Part shown: positions 1-10,345 of the stretch, in pieces
Layout: every line of letters starts with the position of its first letter
Position numbering within the stretch: the stretch's first letter is position 1
Origin: Rhizobium album
GTDB taxonomy: Bacteria > Pseudomonadota > Alphaproteobacteria > Rhizobiales > Rhizobiaceae
Assembly (NCBI RefSeq): GCF_003122325.1
Contig: NZ_QFBC01000004.1
Coordinates: 402,052 to 466,051, forward strand
DNA: 64,000 nucleotides
Direction of reading: 5' to 3'
Notes under the pieces: model-generated
Database searches by the model: none
Seen by the model: the letters and a program-made list of their open reading frames with translations, nothing else
Told to the model about the DNA's origin: nothing
Translations under genes and position numbers: made by a program

Positions 1-96
1 GAGAACGGCGCCGTCGGCCTGGCGGGCGATCTTGCCGGTTTCGAGCTTGAGCGGGCGGCCGGCCCACTCGATTTCAACGGTATGGGTATCGAACAT
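1..96 (-). CDS. pnp: Polyribonucleotide nucleotidyltransferase, N-terminal fragment
   Basis: Only the first 32 codons are present; the gene runs off the left edge. The translation starts [20 protein letters not shown], the characteristic start of alphaproteobacterial PNPase, a phosphorolytic 3'-5' exoribonuclease of the RNA degradosome. The ATG is at 94-96. It lies downstream of rpsO on the same strand, the widely conserved rpsO-pnp order. The identification rests on this short N-terminus plus synteny and is secure. Confidence 0.93.
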   Translation of the reverse strand, partial: MFDTHTVEIEWAGRPLKLETGKIARQADGAVL

Positions 97-161
97 ATCT
101 TGTCCTTACATGATGCGGAAAGCGGGCCGCGCTGGTGTGCGACGGACCGGCTCAGGCCGCA

Positions 162-189
162 TAAATATGACGTATCACGGGCAAGACAA
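162..189 (-). promoter_or_regulatory. Candidate sigma70 promoter of pnp
   Basis: On the minus strand TTGTCT (184-189) and TATTTA (162-167) are separated by 16 bp, about 65 bp upstream of the pnp ATG. The 97-493 interval holds this promoter, the pnp leader and the rpsO terminator; I see no gene in it. Assignment by motif only. Confidence 0.4.
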
Positions 190-455
190 CGGGAGGCTTC
201 ATTGGCCGGGGCGGCGCGCATCCTCTTTGCACGCGGCAGGCAAGGCCGTTCGTCCGGTGCGCCCCTTGCGGGGTTTTCTCCTGCACCGCCGCCGAAAACT
301 TCGGCAAAAGCATCCGGCAATCCTGCCCCATGACAGGTCATCGGTTGGTTCTGGCAGATCCGGCCCATCCGGGCCTGCCGGTCTTACAGCATCCGACTGC
401 GGCAACACAGAGGCGCCATCGGATGAAGTACAAGGGCCAAGGCCCTTAAAGAACT

Positions 456-485
456 GGCGGGCGCCCCGTCACGAGGCGGCCCGCC
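456..485 (-). terminator. GC-rich terminator hairpin after rpsO
   Basis: Arms GGCGGGC (456-462) and GCCCGCC (479-485), extended by inner GCC/GGC pairing, form a strong stem 8 bases after the rpsO stop. The tract behind it is only moderately U-rich. A second short palindrome (AAGGGCC, 2 bases, GGCCCTT) follows at 433-448. Together they probably limit or process rpsO-pnp read-through. Confidence 0.6.
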
Positions 486-493
486 AGGCAATC

Positions 494-763
494 TTAGCGG
501 CGGATACCCAGGCTGGAAATCAGCTTGGAGTAACGGCCTTCGTTCTTCTTCTTGAGGTAGTCAAGAAGCGAGCGGCGGCTGGAAACCATCGTCAGGAGAC
601 CACGACGGGAGTGGTTGTCCTTCTTGTGGCCCTTGAAGTGCTCGGTCAGGTTGTTGATGCGCTCGGTAAGGATCGCGACCTGAACTTCCGGAGAACCGGT
701 GTCGCCTTCAACGGTTGCGTATTCCTTGATGAGTTGCGCCTTGCGCTCAGCAGTGATCGACAT
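494..763 (-). CDS. rpsO: 30S ribosomal protein S15
   Basis: An 89-residue protein that binds 16S rRNA helices in the central domain and nucleates platform assembly of the 30S subunit. The whole S15 sequence is recognisable, including the conserved [17 protein letters not shown] segment and the HSRRGLL motif, ending in SSLGIRR. The start MSITAERK is chosen because it matches the family length and has an AAGGA ribosome-binding site; longer upstream reading is not S15-like. It sits between truB and pnp, the usual order, and ends just before a strong hairpin. Confidence 0.97.
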   Translation of the reverse strand: MSITAERKAQLIKEYATVEGDTGSPEVQVAILTERINNLTEHFKGHKKDNHSRRGLLTMVSSRRSLLDYLKKKNEGRYSKLISSLGIRR

Positions 764-886
764 CGGACAATCCTTTCTAAGAGGAGGAAACAAGTCGCCA
801 AAAGCCGGGATGTCGTCCAGCTTTGGCCGCGAAAAGCAACGGAACCCCGTGTGCTGGCGCTGCCTATAAACCATTCAGGGCGCAAA

Positions 887-907
887 GGGAAGAGGCACGC
901 TCTTCCC
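887..907 (-). terminator. Hairpin downstream of truB
   Basis: Perfect 8-bp arms GGGAAGAG (887-894) and CTCTTCCC (900-907) with a 5-base loop, 27 bases after the truB stop; on the minus strand it is followed by TTTG. A weak intrinsic terminator or processing stem separating truB from rpsO. Confidence 0.45.
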
Positions 908-934
908 GATCCTTGCGGTCCGTTGCGGTAACCG

Positions 935-1867
935 TCAGGCGAAGACGCGCTTTGGACGGAACTCGCCTTCGCCGATCTCGCCGATGGCGATCAGCTTGCC
1001 GCGCGCCGTGGCATAAGCCTCGGATTCGGCCACCGGCGCATCCCGGCCACGCAGCAGGATGGGATTGCCCATTTTCAGGCGATGTGCCTGGTCGTCGGAG
1101 ATGACGATATGCGGCAGGGCCGACAAGGCTTCGCCGGTATCGATGAGAAAGGCGTCGAGCGCGGCGATCCGCTCGTCGCGGTCCTCGATCGCTTCCAGCG
1201 CCGTCAGCGTGGCCAGCGGCACCATCACCTCTTCGGCGAACGGGGCGACGAAGGTGCGGCGAAGTTGTGAGATATGGCCATAGCAGCCGAGATCGCGACC
1301 GAAATCGCGCGCCAGGGCCCGCACATAGGTGCCCTTGCCGCACTCCACCTCGAAATGCGCCGTATCGGCATCCGGGCAGGCCAGCAGCGTCAGGCGGAAG
1401 ACCTCGACCTCGCGTGAGGGGATCTCCACCACCTCGCCTTCGCGGGCGAGATCGTAGGCGCGGTTGCCGTCGATCTTGATCGCCGAAAACTGCGGCGGGA
1501 TCTGGCTGATCGTGCCGGTATAGTTCGGCAGCAGGGCGCGGATCGCCTCCTCAGTCGGGCGCCGGTCGGAAGACTGGGTGACATCGCCTTCGAGATCGTC
1601 GGTCGAGCGTTCCTCACCCCAGCTGACGGTGAATTCGTAGATCTTGCGGCCATCCATGACGTAGGGCACGGTCTTGGTCGCATCGCCAAGCGCAATCGGC
1701 AGCATGCCCGACGCCAAGGGGTCGAGCGTGCCGGCATGGCCGGCCTTCTGGGCGTTGAACAGCCATTTGATCTTGGAAACGGCTTCGGTCGAGCCGAAAT
1801 CCACCGGCTTGTCGAGGATCAGCCAGCCGGAAATCGGCCGGCCCTTAGGCTTGCGGGGTTTTGACAT
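935..1867 (-). CDS. truB: tRNA pseudouridine(55) synthase
   Basis: A 310-residue enzyme that isomerises U55 in the T loop of tRNAs. The family core is visible: [17 protein letters not shown] near the N-terminus, then [16 protein letters not shown] with the catalytic Asp of the GTLDP motif, then [13 protein letters not shown], and a C-terminal PUA-like tail. The start MSKPRKPKG at 1867 is preferred over an in-frame upstream extension because the extension lacks TruB similarity. It starts 10 bases after the rbfA stop, so the two are cotranscribed. Confidence 0.95.
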   Translation of the reverse strand: MSKPRKPKGRPISGWLILDKPVDFGSTEAVSKIKWLFNAQKAGHAGTLDPLASGMLPIALGDATKTVPYVMDGRKIYEFTVSWGEERSTDDLEGDVTQSSDRRPTEEAIRALLPNYTGTISQIPPQFSAIKIDGNRAYDLAREGEVVEIPSREVEVFRLTLLACPDADTAHFEVECGKGTYVRALARDFGRDLGCYGHISQLRRTFVAPFAEEVMVPLATLTALEAIEDRDERIAALDAFLIDTGEALSALPHIVISDDQAHRLKMGNPILLRGRDAPVAESEAYATARGKLIAIGEIGEGEFRPKRVFA

Positions 1868-1877
1868 GCTTTTTCTT

Positions 1878-2285
1878 CTACTTCTCGTCTTCGGCGTCAG
1901 CATCGAGGTCGCGCTGGACTTCCGGCGAGCGGAGAAGCGCATCGATCTTGCTGTAGTTGTCGAAGGAGGTGTCGTCACGGAAACGCACTTCCGGCATATA
2001 TTTCATTTGCCGGAGTTGGTTGCCCAGCCGGCCGCGGATGAACTTGGCATTGCGGTTGAGCGCGGCGATGACGCCCGTATGGTCGGCGACGCCGAGCGGC
2101 GTCACATAGGCGGTGGCGATCTTGAGATCGGGCGACATGCGGACTTCCGAGATGGAAATCACCGTCTTCTCGATCAGGTCGTCGCGCACTTCGCCCCGTT
2201 GCAGCACCTGCGTGATCGCGGCGCGCACCTGTTCGCCAACACGCAACATGCGCTGCGAAGGCGCCGAGGAGGTTGCTCTTGTCAT
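1878..2285 (-). CDS. rbfA: 30S ribosome-binding factor A
   Basis: A 135-residue KH-fold protein that binds the immature 30S subunit near 16S helix 1 and helps late maturation, needed for cold growth in other bacteria. The start [14 protein letters not shown] leads directly into the RbfA core [14 protein letters not shown]; the residues VTPLGV and [11 protein letters not shown] are typical. The C-terminus ends in an acidic tail (DADAEDEK). Directly upstream of truB with a 10-base gap. Confidence 0.94.
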   Translation of the reverse strand: MTRATSSAPSQRMLRVGEQVRAAITQVLQRGEVRDDLIEKTVISISEVRMSPDLKIATAYVTPLGVADHTGVIAALNRNAKFIRGRLGNQLRQMKYMPEVRFRDDTSFDNYSKIDALLRSPEVQRDLDADAEDEK

Positions 2286-2438
2286 GGTTTTTCCGTTTGC
2301 AGCGCTCAAGGGAACGCACATAAAGGCGGTGCAATGACTCTTTCCGTGGGAAAAATCAAGCCAAAGCGACCATGCAGCGCGTGAAATGCCCGGGGGGAAC
2401 GGCTTTTAGGCCGTGGCGGGCAAGATCCGCGCCCCGCT

Positions 2439-2822
2439 TCATTCGCCAATCGTCAGGCGCAGCGGCTGATAGGACTGGATCTCGACCGCTTTTTCCCTCA
2501 GCAGATCCACCTGCCTTCCGTCCGCATTGGCCGTCGCCCTCACCACGGCAAAGCCGGTGACATTGCAATCGGTCTCGATCTTCACCGCCTGCTGGGAATC
2601 CATTCCCGACGTGCCGAGCGATTCCAGCGTGATCGTCTCGTCCTGAAGCTCCGTGTTGCCGGAGGCGGTGTTCTGCGGATCGTATTGCGGACGCAGGGTG
2701 ATCTGGACATTCTCGTAAGCATTCGCCTGCTCGATCACGGCGAAATCATAGGCGCAATAGCCCTGGCCGCCGAACCAGCTGTAAGTGTTGACGAGGACGA
2801 GGGAAAAGAACTGGGCGAACAT
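2439..2822 (-). CDS. Conserved hypothetical protein, probably exported
   Basis: A 127-residue protein I do not recognise. The N-terminus (MFAQFFSLVLVNTYSWFG) is hydrophobic and could act as a signal anchor; the rest is hydrophilic with Thr/Glu-rich stretches (ELQDETITLESLG) and two Cys residues (CAYDF, TDCNV) that could pair in the periplasm. An in-frame start 9 codons upstream (MRRQAPEIA) is possible. It sits alone between infB and rbfA, after the infB terminator, so it needs its own promoter, which would lie within or next to the dispersed repeat at 2893-2976. Function unknown. Confidence 0.6.
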   Translation of the reverse strand: MFAQFFSLVLVNTYSWFGGQGYCAYDFAVIEQANAYENVQITLRPQYDPQNTASGNTELQDETITLESLGTSGMDSQQAVKIETDCNVTGFAVVRATANADGRQVDLLREKAVEIQSYQPLRLTIGE

Positions 2823-2892
2823 GGCGATCTCCGGTGCCTGTCTCCGCATGACGTGTCAGCGGCGGATTCCAATTGGAGAATTTTCGCACTTC

Positions 2893-2976
2893 GTCGAAAC
2901 GCGAAAACGCTCCGTTTCTTTGTCTCTATCGCAATTCCGGACGCAGAACCGCTCCGCACTTTTGCTGGAATTGCTC
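2893..2976. repeat. Dispersed intergenic repeat A, copy 1
   Basis: About 84 bp with the blocks CGAAACGCGAAAACGCTCC, GCAATTCCGGACGCAGAAC and CACTTTTGCTGGAATTGCTC. Related copies occur at 33923-33968, 40711-40757 and 46623-46707. The element type is common in intergenic DNA of rhizobia. It contains no ORF. Confidence 0.75.
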
Positions 2977-3008
2977 AAAAAAAACCGCCGGCGCAAGGCC
3001 GGCGGTTT
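2977..3008 (-). terminator. Rho-independent terminator of the nusA-infB operon
   Basis: Perfect arms AAACCGCCGGC (2982-2992) and GCCGGCGGTTT (2998-3008), 5-base loop, followed on the minus strand by eight T. It lies 28 bases after the infB stop. Textbook intrinsic terminator. Confidence 0.93.
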
Positions 3009-3035
3009 GTAACATAGGTCGGAGACACCGGAAGT

Positions 3036-5783
3036 TTAGAGCGTCCGCGTGATATGTTCGACGCGGAAGCACTCGATGGTGTCGCCGGCGCGGATGTCTT
3101 CGTAGTTTTCGAAGGCCATGCCGCATTCCTGGCCGACCGGCACTTCCGAGACTTCGTCCTTGAAGCGCTTGAGGGTCTTGAGCTTGCCTTCGTGGATGAC
3201 GACGTTGTCGCGCACGAGGCGAACGCCGGCACCACGCTCCACCTTGCCTTCGACGACGCGGCAACCCGCGACCTTGCCGACCTTGGTGATGTTGAACACC
3301 TCCAGGATCTCGGCATTGCCGAGGAAGGTTTCGCGACGCTCCGGCGAGAGCAGGCCGGACATCGCCGCCTTCACGTCATCCACCAGATCGTAGATGATGT
3401 TGTAGTAACGGATCTCGATGCCTTCGCGCTCGGCCAGCGAACGGGCCTGGCTGTTGGCACGGACGTTGAAGCCGATGATGGCGGCGCTGGATGCTTCGGC
3501 CAGCGAAATATCCGATTCCGTCACGCCGCCGACCGCCGAATGGACGATACGGGCACGCACTTCGTCGGTGCCGAGCTTTTCGAGCGCGCCGGCGATGGCT
3601 TCGATCGAGCCCTGCACGTCGCCCTTGATCACCAGCGGGAATTCCTTCACGCCGGAGGTCTGCAGCTGGCTCATCATCTGCTCGAGCGAACCGCGCGAAC
3701 CGGACTGGCGGGCAGCCGCCTTGTCGCGGGCCAGACGCTGGCGATATTCGGAGATTTCACGCGCACGGCTTTCGTTCTCGACGACGGCGAACTTGTCGCC
3801 GGCTGCCGGGGTTCCCGAAAGACCGAGGACTTCGACCGGCATGGCCGGACCGGCCTCCTTGACGTGTTCGCCCTTGTCGGTGACCAGCGCGCGCACACGG
3901 CCCCACTGATCGCCGGCAACGACGATCTGGCCCGGACGCAGCGTGCCCTTCTGGACGAGCACCGTCGCCACCGCACCGCGGCCGCGGTCGAGCTCGGCTT
4001 CGATGACCGTGCCTTCCGCCGTGCGGTTCGGGTTGGCGCGCAGGTCGAGGATTTCGGCCTGCAGCAGGATGGCTTCGAGCAGCTTGTCGAGGTTGGTGCC
4101 GTTCTTGGCCGAAACCTCGACGTCGAGCACTTCACCGCCCATGGATTCGACAAAGACTTCGTGCTGCAGCAGCTGCGTGCGGACACGCTGGACGTCTGCC
4201 GTCGGCTTGTCGACCTTGTTGATCGCCACGATGATCGGCACGCCGGCCGCCTTGGCGTGGTTGATCGATTCGATCGTCTGCGGCATGACGCTGTCGTCGG
4301 CCGCAACCACGAGGATGGCGATGTCGGTGGCCTGGGCGCCACGGGCACGCATGGCGGTGAACGCCGCGTGGCCGGGGGTGTCGATGAAGGTGATCTTCTG
4401 GCCGTTCTGCTCCACCTGGTAGGCGCCGATATGCTGCGTGATGCCGCCGGCTTCGCCCGCCACGACGTTGGCATGGCGGATGGCGTCGAGCAGCGAGGTC
4501 TTGCCGTGGTCGACGTGACCCATGATGGTGACGACCGGAGGACGCGGCACCATTTCGCCTTCGTCGTCGGCAACGTTGAAGATACCCTCTTCGACGTCGG
4601 ATTCCGAAACGCGCTTGACGGTGTGGCCGAATTCGCCGGCGATCAGTTCAGCCAGGTCGGCGTCGATGACGTCGCCCGGCTTCATCATCTGGCCTTCCTT
4701 CATCAGGTACTTGATGACGTCGACGGCCCGCTCGGCCATACGCTGCGACAGTTCCTGAATGGTAATGGTTTCCGGCAGGATGACTTCGCGCATGACCTTT
4801 TCGCGGGTTTCCTGCATCTGGCTGCGGCGGAATTTCTCCTGGCGGCGGCGCATGGCCGAAAGCGAACGCGTGCGCGTCCCGCCTTCGTCGTCGACGCTGG
4901 CGGCGGTCACCGTCAGCTTGCCGCGGCGGCGCTCGTCCTCGGTCTTGACGCGGGTCGGCTTGGCCGGCTCGGGACGAACGACCTTGCCGCGGACCGGAGT
5001 ACCGCCGCCACGGTTGGCGCCGCGGTTTTCTTCCTCTTCGGAATCCGGCTTGCGACGGTTGAGACCGGGCGCGGCAGGCGTTGCTGCCGGCGCGGAGGCC
5101 GGACGCGGCGCACCGCCCTGCGGCCGGCCGTCGGCACGGCGGGCAGTCGGCGTCACCGACGGCGCGGCCTTGGCCTGTATCTCGGCGGTAGCCGGAGCAG
5201 CCGGCGTGGCATTTTCCTGTGCGGACGCGGACGCAGCGGCAGCAGCCGCCTCTTCGGCGGCGCGGCGGACAGCTTCCTCGCGTTCGGCGACGGCGCGGGC
5301 TTCTTCCTCGGCGCGACGCTTGGCGTCCTCGAGATCGCGGGCCTGGGCTTCCTGCAGCGCGCGGCGGCGGGCTTCCATTTCGCCGGCGGACAGGCCGTGC
5401 AGCACGGCGCCGCCACGCGGACGATCACGGTCGCGATCCCTGTTGTCGCGGTCACGATCCTGGCGCTGCTGGTAACCCTGCTGCGGACGCTGCTGGTTCG
5501 GCTGGTGAATGCGCGTCGGCTGGGCCGACGGGGTGGCCGGGCGTGCCTGCACGGGCTGTGCTTCGGCAGGCTTGGCGGCAACCACCGGCGGTGCGCTCGG
5601 CGTTATCGGTTTTTCGTCTTCAGGGCGCATCGGGCGCCGCTTACGGGTTTCGACCACGACCGCTTTCGTGCGACCGCGGCCCATATCCTGACGCACCGTT
5701 CCCTGGCTGACGCCGGAGGGCTTCAGGGTGAGGGTCTTCTTGCCCGGTACGCTGATTGTCTTGTCGTCGTTGTTGTCGGTCAT
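3036..5783 (-). CDS. infB: Translation initiation factor IF-2
   Basis: A 915-residue GTPase that recruits initiator tRNA to the 30S subunit and promotes subunit joining. The first ~340 residues are a low-complexity Ala/Pro/Arg/Glu-rich extension with Gln/Arg repeats and a long charged helix, as in other rhizobial IF-2. The G domain begins near residue 420 with GHVDHGKTS, followed by DTPGH and NKVD; the IF-2 domains 2-4 follow to the end [10 protein letters not shown]. Start [14 protein letters not shown] fits the family. Cotranscribed with ylxR/Q-nusA-rimP and closed by the terminator at 2977-3008. Confidence 0.97.
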   Translation of the reverse strand: MTDNNDDKTISVPGKKTLTLKPSGVSQGTVRQDMGRGRTKAVVVETRKRRPMRPEDEKPITPSAPPVVAAKPAEAQPVQARPATPSAQPTRIHQPNQQRPQQGYQQRQDRDRDNRDRDRDRPRGGAVLHGLSAGEMEARRRALQEAQARDLEDAKRRAEEEARAVAEREEAVRRAAEEAAAAAASASAQENATPAAPATAEIQAKAAPSVTPTARRADGRPQGGAPRPASAPAATPAAPGLNRRKPDSEEEENRGANRGGGTPVRGKVVRPEPAKPTRVKTEDERRRGKLTVTAASVDDEGGTRTRSLSAMRRRQEKFRRSQMQETREKVMREVILPETITIQELSQRMAERAVDVIKYLMKEGQMMKPGDVIDADLAELIAGEFGHTVKRVSESDVEEGIFNVADDEGEMVPRPPVVTIMGHVDHGKTSLLDAIRHANVVAGEAGGITQHIGAYQVEQNGQKITFIDTPGHAAFTAMRARGAQATDIAILVVAADDSVMPQTIESINHAKAAGVPIIVAINKVDKPTADVQRVRTQLLQHEVFVESMGGEVLDVEVSAKNGTNLDKLLEAILLQAEILDLRANPNRTAEGTVIEAELDRGRGAVATVLVQKGTLRPGQIVVAGDQWGRVRALVTDKGEHVKEAGPAMPVEVLGLSGTPAAGDKFAVVENESRAREISEYRQRLARDKAAARQSGSRGSLEQMMSQLQTSGVKEFPLVIKGDVQGSIEAIAGALEKLGTDEVRARIVHSAVGGVTESDISLAEASSAAIIGFNVRANSQARSLAEREGIEIRYYNIIYDLVDDVKAAMSGLLSPERRETFLGNAEILEVFNITKVGKVAGCRVVEGKVERGAGVRLVRDNVVIHEGKLKTLKRFKDEVSEVPVGQECGMAFENYEDIRAGDTIECFRVEHITRTL

Positions 5784-5884
5784 TCCGTTCCGTTCCTTCG
5801 GACAGGAGCGGATGGCGACCCATCAACTCCCGTCGTTCAATTCCTGTATCTCGATCCCGCGCCCGGCTCTTGCCGGTGACCGCG

Positions 5885-6574
5885 TCATTGCCTTTGCCGG
5901 CCAGCGCCGCCAGATGCCCGGGACTGACCGCCATTGCGGTACTGTTCGAGCAGGTTTGCGCGCTTCACTACACCCTCACCCGCCTGCCCTGCAAGCGCCG
6001 CGGCATGGATAAAAGCATTCTGGCCCATCAGGTCCTCCAATTCCGCATCGTTGAAGAAGCGAAACGAAGGTATTTCCTCCTCGGTCTCCATTCCGAGGTG
6101 CCAGGCCTTGCGGGCCTGGTCGATCTTTCTCACGCCGTCGTCAGCGGCGTCGAGCGAATGGAAGACGGCAAGCGCCTCCCCGGATCGCACGGCGGCATCG
6201 ACCTTCATCGAGCCGATCACCAGTTGCCCCGCCTTGCGGGCGAGGTTCATCATTCCGGTCAGCTGCTTGACGAGCAGCCTGTCGACCATGGCGCCGAGAT
6301 CGCCCGACGCCTTGACATCCGCCTTCAGGGCGCGGGCGAAAAGCTTCTTCGCCACCGCCTTGTCGACCAGGGCGCGCTCGGCCTTCACCCAGCAGCCCCG
6401 CCCGGGAAGCTCACGCTTCAGGTCGGGCACCACCGCGCCATCCGGCGCGGCGACGAAACGGATCAGTGTTTCCGGCGTGCCGCTTTCGCGAGTGACGATG
6501 CACGTGCGACCGTTCATCTCTCCACCTGCAACGCCATCATCTCCCGGCAACTCGTCCGATTGGGCCGCGTTCAT
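5885..6574 (-). CDS. YlxR-YlxQ type RNA-binding fusion protein
   Basis: A 229-residue protein. Residues ~20-90 are a YlxR (DUF448) domain with RTCIVTRES and ELPGRGCWV; residues ~115-200 are an L7Ae/YlxQ-like RNA-binding domain (MNLARKAGQLVIGSMKVDAAVRSG). In Firmicutes YlxR modulates RNase P and YlxQ binds K-turns; here both are in one chain, as is usual in alphaproteobacteria. The ATG shares its A with the nusA stop (TGATG), indicating translational coupling; a GTG one codon upstream is an alternative. Between nusA and infB. Confidence 0.88.
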   Translation of the reverse strand: MNAAQSDELPGDDGVAGGEMNGRTCIVTRESGTPETLIRFVAAPDGAVVPDLKRELPGRGCWVKAERALVDKAVAKKLFARALKADVKASGDLGAMVDRLLVKQLTGMMNLARKAGQLVIGSMKVDAAVRSGEALAVFHSLDAADDGVRKIDQARKAWHLGMETEEEIPSFRFFNDAELEDLMGQNAFIHAAALAGQAGEGVVKRANLLEQYRNGGQSRASGGAGRQRQ

Positions 6575-8196
6575 CACGCGTCCTGCTCAGCGGCGTCACC
6601 GTCCTCAGCTTCTCCGGCTTCCTCGGCGGCCTGTTCGGCAGCCAGGTCCTCTTCGGTGATCCAGCCGGCGGCAAGGCGCGCCTGAACGATCATGTTCTCA
6701 GCCTCGACGCGCGATACGTCGAACTTCGAGAACAGGCCCTCGAACTTCTTCGTCTCGCCATCCTTGCGCTCCGACCAGCCGACGAGGTCGTCGGCCGCGC
6801 AGCCGGCAAAGTCTTCGACCGTCTTGATGCCGTCCTCGCCGAGCGCGACCATCATCTGCGCCGTCATGCCGTCGATGGTGCGCAGTTCGTCGGCAACGCC
6901 GAGCGCCTTGCGCTTCTCGTCCATCTCGGCTTCGAGGCGGTCGAGGAATTCACGGGCACGCGTCTGGATCTCGACGGCCGTGTCTTCGTCGAAACCGTCG
7001 ATCGAGGAGATTTCGTCGAGATCGACGTAAGCCAGTTCCTCGACGGCGGCAAAACCTTCCGAAGCCAGCACCTGGCCGACCATCTCGTCGACGTCGAGCG
7101 CGTCCATGAACAGGTTGGTGCGCTCGTTGAATTCCTTCTGGCGGCGCTCGGACTCTTCCTGCTCCGTCATGATGTCGATATCCCAGCCGGTCAGCTGCGA
7201 TGCGAGACGAACGTTCTGGCCGCGGCGGCCGATGGCAAGCGACAGCTGCTCGTCCGGCACCACGACTTCGATGCGCTCGGCATCCTCGTCGAGAACGACC
7301 TTGGAGACTTCCGCCGGCTGCAGGGCGTTGACGACGAAGTTCGCCGGCTCGTTGGACCACGGAATGATGTCGATCTTTTCGCCTTGCAGTTCGCCGACGA
7401 CGGCCTGGACGCGGCTGCCGCGCATACCGACGCAGGCGCCGACCGGATCGATCGACGAGTCGTTGGAGATCACGGCGATCTTGGCACGCGAACCCGGATC
7501 GCGGGCAACCGACTTGATCTGGATGATGCCGTCGTAGATCTCGGGCACTTCCATGGTGAACAGCTTCACCATGAACTGCGGATGGGTACGCGACAGGAAG
7601 ATCTGCGGGCCGCGCTGCTCGCGGCGGACGTCGTAGACGAAGGCGCGGACGCGATCGCCGTAGCGCATGTTTTCGCGCGGGATCATCTCGTCGCGGCGGA
7701 TGATGCCTTCGCCACGGCCGAGATCGACGATGACGTTGCCGTATTCGACGCGCTTGACCGTGCCGTTGATGATTTCGCCGATGCGATCCTTGAATTCGTC
7801 GAACTGGCGGTCACGCTCGGCTTCGCGCACCTTCTGGACGATGACCTGCTTGGCGGACTGGGCAGCGATGCGGCCGAAATCCATCGGCGGCAGCGGATCG
7901 GCGATGAAGTCGCCGAGCTTGGCGTCCGGGTTGCGGTCGCGGGCAAGCTCCAGCGGGATCTGCGTCGAATAATCGTCGGCCTTTTCGACCACTTCCAGAA
8001 GACGCTGCAGGCGGATTTCGCCGGTCTTCGAGTTGATGTCGGCGCGGATGTTCGATTCGGTACCGTAGCGGGAGCGGGCCGCCTTCTGGATGGCATCGGC
8101 CATTGCAGCGAGAACGATCTCCCGGTCGATCACCTTTTCGCGCGCCACAGCATCCGCGATCTGCAGAAGTTCTAGCCGGTTCGCACTGACTGCCAT
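6574..8196 (-). CDS. nusA: Transcription termination/antitermination factor NusA
   Basis: A 540-residue RNA polymerase-associated factor for pausing, termination and rRNA antitermination. Visible order: NusA N-terminal domain ([20 protein letters not shown]), S1 domain (~135-200), KH1/KH2 with [15 protein letters not shown] and [12 protein letters not shown], then C-terminal acidic repeats with helix-hairpin-helix-like ends and a very acidic tail. Start at 8196 is supported by GGAG 6 bases upstream; a longer form starting METQ is possible. Follows rimP with a 46-base gap and overlaps the next gene. Confidence 0.96.
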   Translation of the reverse strand: MAVSANRLELLQIADAVAREKVIDREIVLAAMADAIQKAARSRYGTESNIRADINSKTGEIRLQRLLEVVEKADDYSTQIPLELARDRNPDAKLGDFIADPLPPMDFGRIAAQSAKQVIVQKVREAERDRQFDEFKDRIGEIINGTVKRVEYGNVIVDLGRGEGIIRRDEMIPRENMRYGDRVRAFVYDVRREQRGPQIFLSRTHPQFMVKLFTMEVPEIYDGIIQIKSVARDPGSRAKIAVISNDSSIDPVGACVGMRGSRVQAVVGELQGEKIDIIPWSNEPANFVVNALQPAEVSKVVLDEDAERIEVVVPDEQLSLAIGRRGQNVRLASQLTGWDIDIMTEQEESERRQKEFNERTNLFMDALDVDEMVGQVLASEGFAAVEELAYVDLDEISSIDGFDEDTAVEIQTRAREFLDRLEAEMDEKRKALGVADELRTIDGMTAQMMVALGEDGIKTVEDFAGCAADDLVGWSERKDGETKKFEGLFSKFDVSRVEAENMIVQARLAAGWITEEDLAAEQAAEEAGEAEDGDAAEQDA

Positions 8197-8242
8197 TTGG
8201 GTCTCCATGGTCTGAATTGAGTGTGCCCTCGCAAAGGGCTGT

Positions 8243-8848
8243 TTACTCGAAGGACTCGTCTTCTTCTTTTTCGTTCTGGTTCGCCGCCTGCGCCTTGGCC
8301 AGCTTGTCGGCCCGGAGCGCATCGCGAATGAGATCGTCGGTCAGGATAAGCTTGGCTTCTGCCAGCGCACTGAACGGAATGACGACCCGCGGCTCCTCGC
8401 CGTAAGCAACCTGATCACGCTCGAGCGTAAAACCGTCGGCATCGACATGAGCGATCTTGCCGCGGAACCGCTTGCGATTGTCGACCAGGATCGACGTCTC
8501 GCACTTGACGATGTGCCCGAGCCAGCGGGAGAAATCCGACTTGCGCACCATCGGCCGGTCGATCCCAGGGGACGACATTTCAAGATGATACGCCTTATCG
8601 ACCGGATCTTCCACATCCAAAACCGGTGAAATCGCCATGGACAGCGCTTCGCAGTCTTCGACGGTCATGGTGCCGTCGTTCTTTTCCGCCATGATCTGCA
8701 GCGTCAGGCCGTTCTGGTTGAGCAGGCGCACGCGCACCAGCTTGTACCCCATCGAGACGATCACCGGCTCGATGATTTCGGCGATGCGCAGGTCGACGCC
8801 GGTCTCGACGATCAGCCGCGGCTCCTGGTTTTCTTGCAGTTCGGTCAT
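8243..8848 (-). CDS. rimP: Ribosome maturation factor RimP
   Basis: A 201-residue protein needed for 30S maturation. The family signature is plain: [60 protein letters not shown], then the C-terminal SH3-like half. The start [12 protein letters not shown] is chosen from the normal length; in-frame codons extend far upstream into the leader without RimP similarity. First gene of the rimP-nusA-ylxR-infB operon. A promoter lies at 9059-9087 and a terminator-like hairpin in the leader at 9001-9032. Confidence 0.95.
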   Translation of the reverse strand: MTELQENQEPRLIVETGVDLRIAEIIEPVIVSMGYKLVRVRLLNQNGLTLQIMAEKNDGTMTVEDCEALSMAISPVLDVEDPVDKAYHLEMSSPGIDRPMVRKSDFSRWLGHIVKCETSILVDNRKRFRGKIAHVDADGFTLERDQVAYGEEPRVVIPFSALAEAKLILTDDLIRDALRADKLAKAQAANQNEKEEDESFE

Positions 8849-9000
8849 TTCCGACAATCGACGCCCTCCTGGCGTTCGGCCTCCGCCATCATCGGGATGG
8901 GACGGAACGCCGCTTGACATCTTCGCTCCACCGCAGGGTTGCCCGTCGATTTCGGGCCTCGACATGCGGGACGGAACGATCGTTTCATGATCGCGGTAAT

Positions 9001-9032
9001 AAAAAAGAGCGGGTCCTCGCGGTCCCACTCTT
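9001..9032 (-). terminator. Terminator hairpin in the rimP leader / end of mltB
   Basis: Twelve-base arms at 9005-9016 and 9021-9032 pair with one G-U and one mismatch around a 4-base loop, followed on the minus strand by six T. It is 60 bases after the mltB stop but also about 20 bases downstream of the expected start of the promoter at 9059-9087, so it can end mltB transcripts and attenuate the rimP operon. Confidence 0.75.
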
Positions 9033-9058
9033 CATCTGTCGATCAAGAATTTGAGACG

Positions 9059-9087
9059 CATATAGTCCGAAATGGTTCAAATTGCAA
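9059..9087 (-). promoter_or_regulatory. Sigma70 promoter of the rimP-nusA-infB operon
   Basis: Minus-strand TTGCAA (9082-9087), 17 bp, TATATG (9059-9064), immediately after the mltB stop. Transcription should begin near 9052, giving a leader of about 200 nt before rimP. Confidence 0.65.
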
Positions 9088-9094
9088 GAACTGC

Positions 9095-10333
9095 TTACCG
9101 AAGCGCCGATTTCAACGATTCATCGGGATAGCAACTCGGCTGCAAGCCGTTCTTCTGCTGCCAGTCGCCGAGCGACCGGCGGGTCTTGTATCCGGGCAGG
9201 CCGTCAACCTTGCCGACGTCGTAGCCCTTGGCCACCAGCGCCTTCTGCATGGCAAGCACGTCGGAGCGCAACATCTTGCCGACGCTGCCCCATTCGGCCT
9301 TGAACGGGCCGGAGCCGAAGGCGATACGATCGGCAAGATTGCCGATGAACAGGGCATAGAGGTCGGAATTGTTGTATTCCTTGATGACGTAGAAATTCGG
9401 CGAGACGATGAATTCCGGCCCGTGCCGGCCGGCCGGCAACAACATCATGCTTTCGGCCTTCGCTTCACCTGACGGGAACGCCTTGCCGGTGATACGCCTG
9501 ATGCCGAGCGCGCTCCAGTCGCCGAGCGGTTTTGCGAGATCGGGACCTTCCTGGGCGCAGCTGACGCCGGCCGGGATCGTCACTTCGAACCCCCAGTCGC
9601 GGTTCGCCTTCCAGCCCTTTTTGGCAAGATAGTTGGCGATCGAGGCAAGGCTGTCCGGCACCGAGGTCCAGATGTTGCGATGGCCGTCGCCATCGAAATC
9701 GACGGCATATTTCAGGTAGCTGGTCGGCAGGAACTGCGGCTGGCCCATGGCACCGGCCCACGACCCCTTCATCTCGCCGGCCTTGACGTCGCCGCCGTCG
9801 ATGATGTGCAGCGCGGCGATCAGCTCGCGGCGGAACAGATCCTTGCGCGTGGACATGAAGGCCTTGGTGGCCAGAACGTCGATAGCCGAGTAAGGAATGG
9901 CGGCGCGGCCAAAACCGCTTTCACGGCCCCAGATCGCCAGCACGACGGAACCTGGCACGCCGTAGGTGCGCTCGATCTTCTTCAGCGTCGCGGCATGCGT
10001 CGCCGCCAGCGTCTTGCCCGAGGCGGCCAGCCCCTGCAGGCGTTTCTCGGAAAAGTAACTGGCCGGCGAGGAAAACTCGGCCTGGCTCTGCTTCTGCTCA
10101 CCCTTGGGCTTTTCGCCCGGCGGCACGAGATCGGGCAGATCCCAGTTGAGTGTCACGCCGTCAAAGGCGGCCCTGATCGTCTGTTTCGAGACGCCGGATT
10201 TTTCCGCTTCAGGGGCGAGATCCCTGGCGATCCAGGCGCGGAACTGCTTTTCGATGGCGGCCTTGTCGGCCGCCATGGCCGGCAAGGGCAGGAAGACGGA
10301 AAGAACAAGCAGAACAACCAACGATATCCGCAT
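9095..10333 (-). CDS. Lytic murein transglycosylase, MltB family
   Basis: A 412-residue periplasmic enzyme that cleaves the MurNAc-GlcNAc bond of peptidoglycan with 1,6-anhydro product. A Sec signal peptide (MRISLVVLLVLSVFLPLPAMA) is followed by the SLT_2 catalytic domain (~25-330); the catalytic Glu lies in AIWGRESGFGR, and GAMGQPQFLPTSYLKYAVDFDG and the later Asn/Tyr-rich segment are typical. The last ~60 residues are a PG_binding_1 domain (LRSDVLAMQKALVAKGYDVG). Starts 12 bases after recR on the same strand. MltB-like rather than a specific rhizobial name. Confidence 0.9.
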   Translation of the reverse strand: MRISLVVLLVLSVFLPLPAMAADKAAIEKQFRAWIARDLAPEAEKSGVSKQTIRAAFDGVTLNWDLPDLVPPGEKPKGEQKQSQAEFSSPASYFSEKRLQGLAASGKTLAATHAATLKKIERTYGVPGSVVLAIWGRESGFGRAAIPYSAIDVLATKAFMSTRKDLFRRELIAALHIIDGGDVKAGEMKGSWAGAMGQPQFLPTSYLKYAVDFDGDGHRNIWTSVPDSLASIANYLAKKGWKANRDWGFEVTIPAGVSCAQEGPDLAKPLGDWSALGIRRITGKAFPSGEAKAESMMLLPAGRHGPEFIVSPNFYVIKEYNNSDLYALFIGNLADRIAFGSGPFKAEWGSVGKMLRSDVLAMQKALVAKGYDVGKVDGLPGYKTRRSLGDWQQKNGLQPSCYPDESLKSALR

Positions 10334-10345
10334 GCGTTTCCTCCC

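Noticed and set aside
3054..5879. A 941-codon open frame on the plus strand opposite infB
   Set aside because: Antisense shadow caused by high GC codon bias; low-complexity, His/Asp/Arg-rich translation and no family resemblance, while infB is complete on the other strand.
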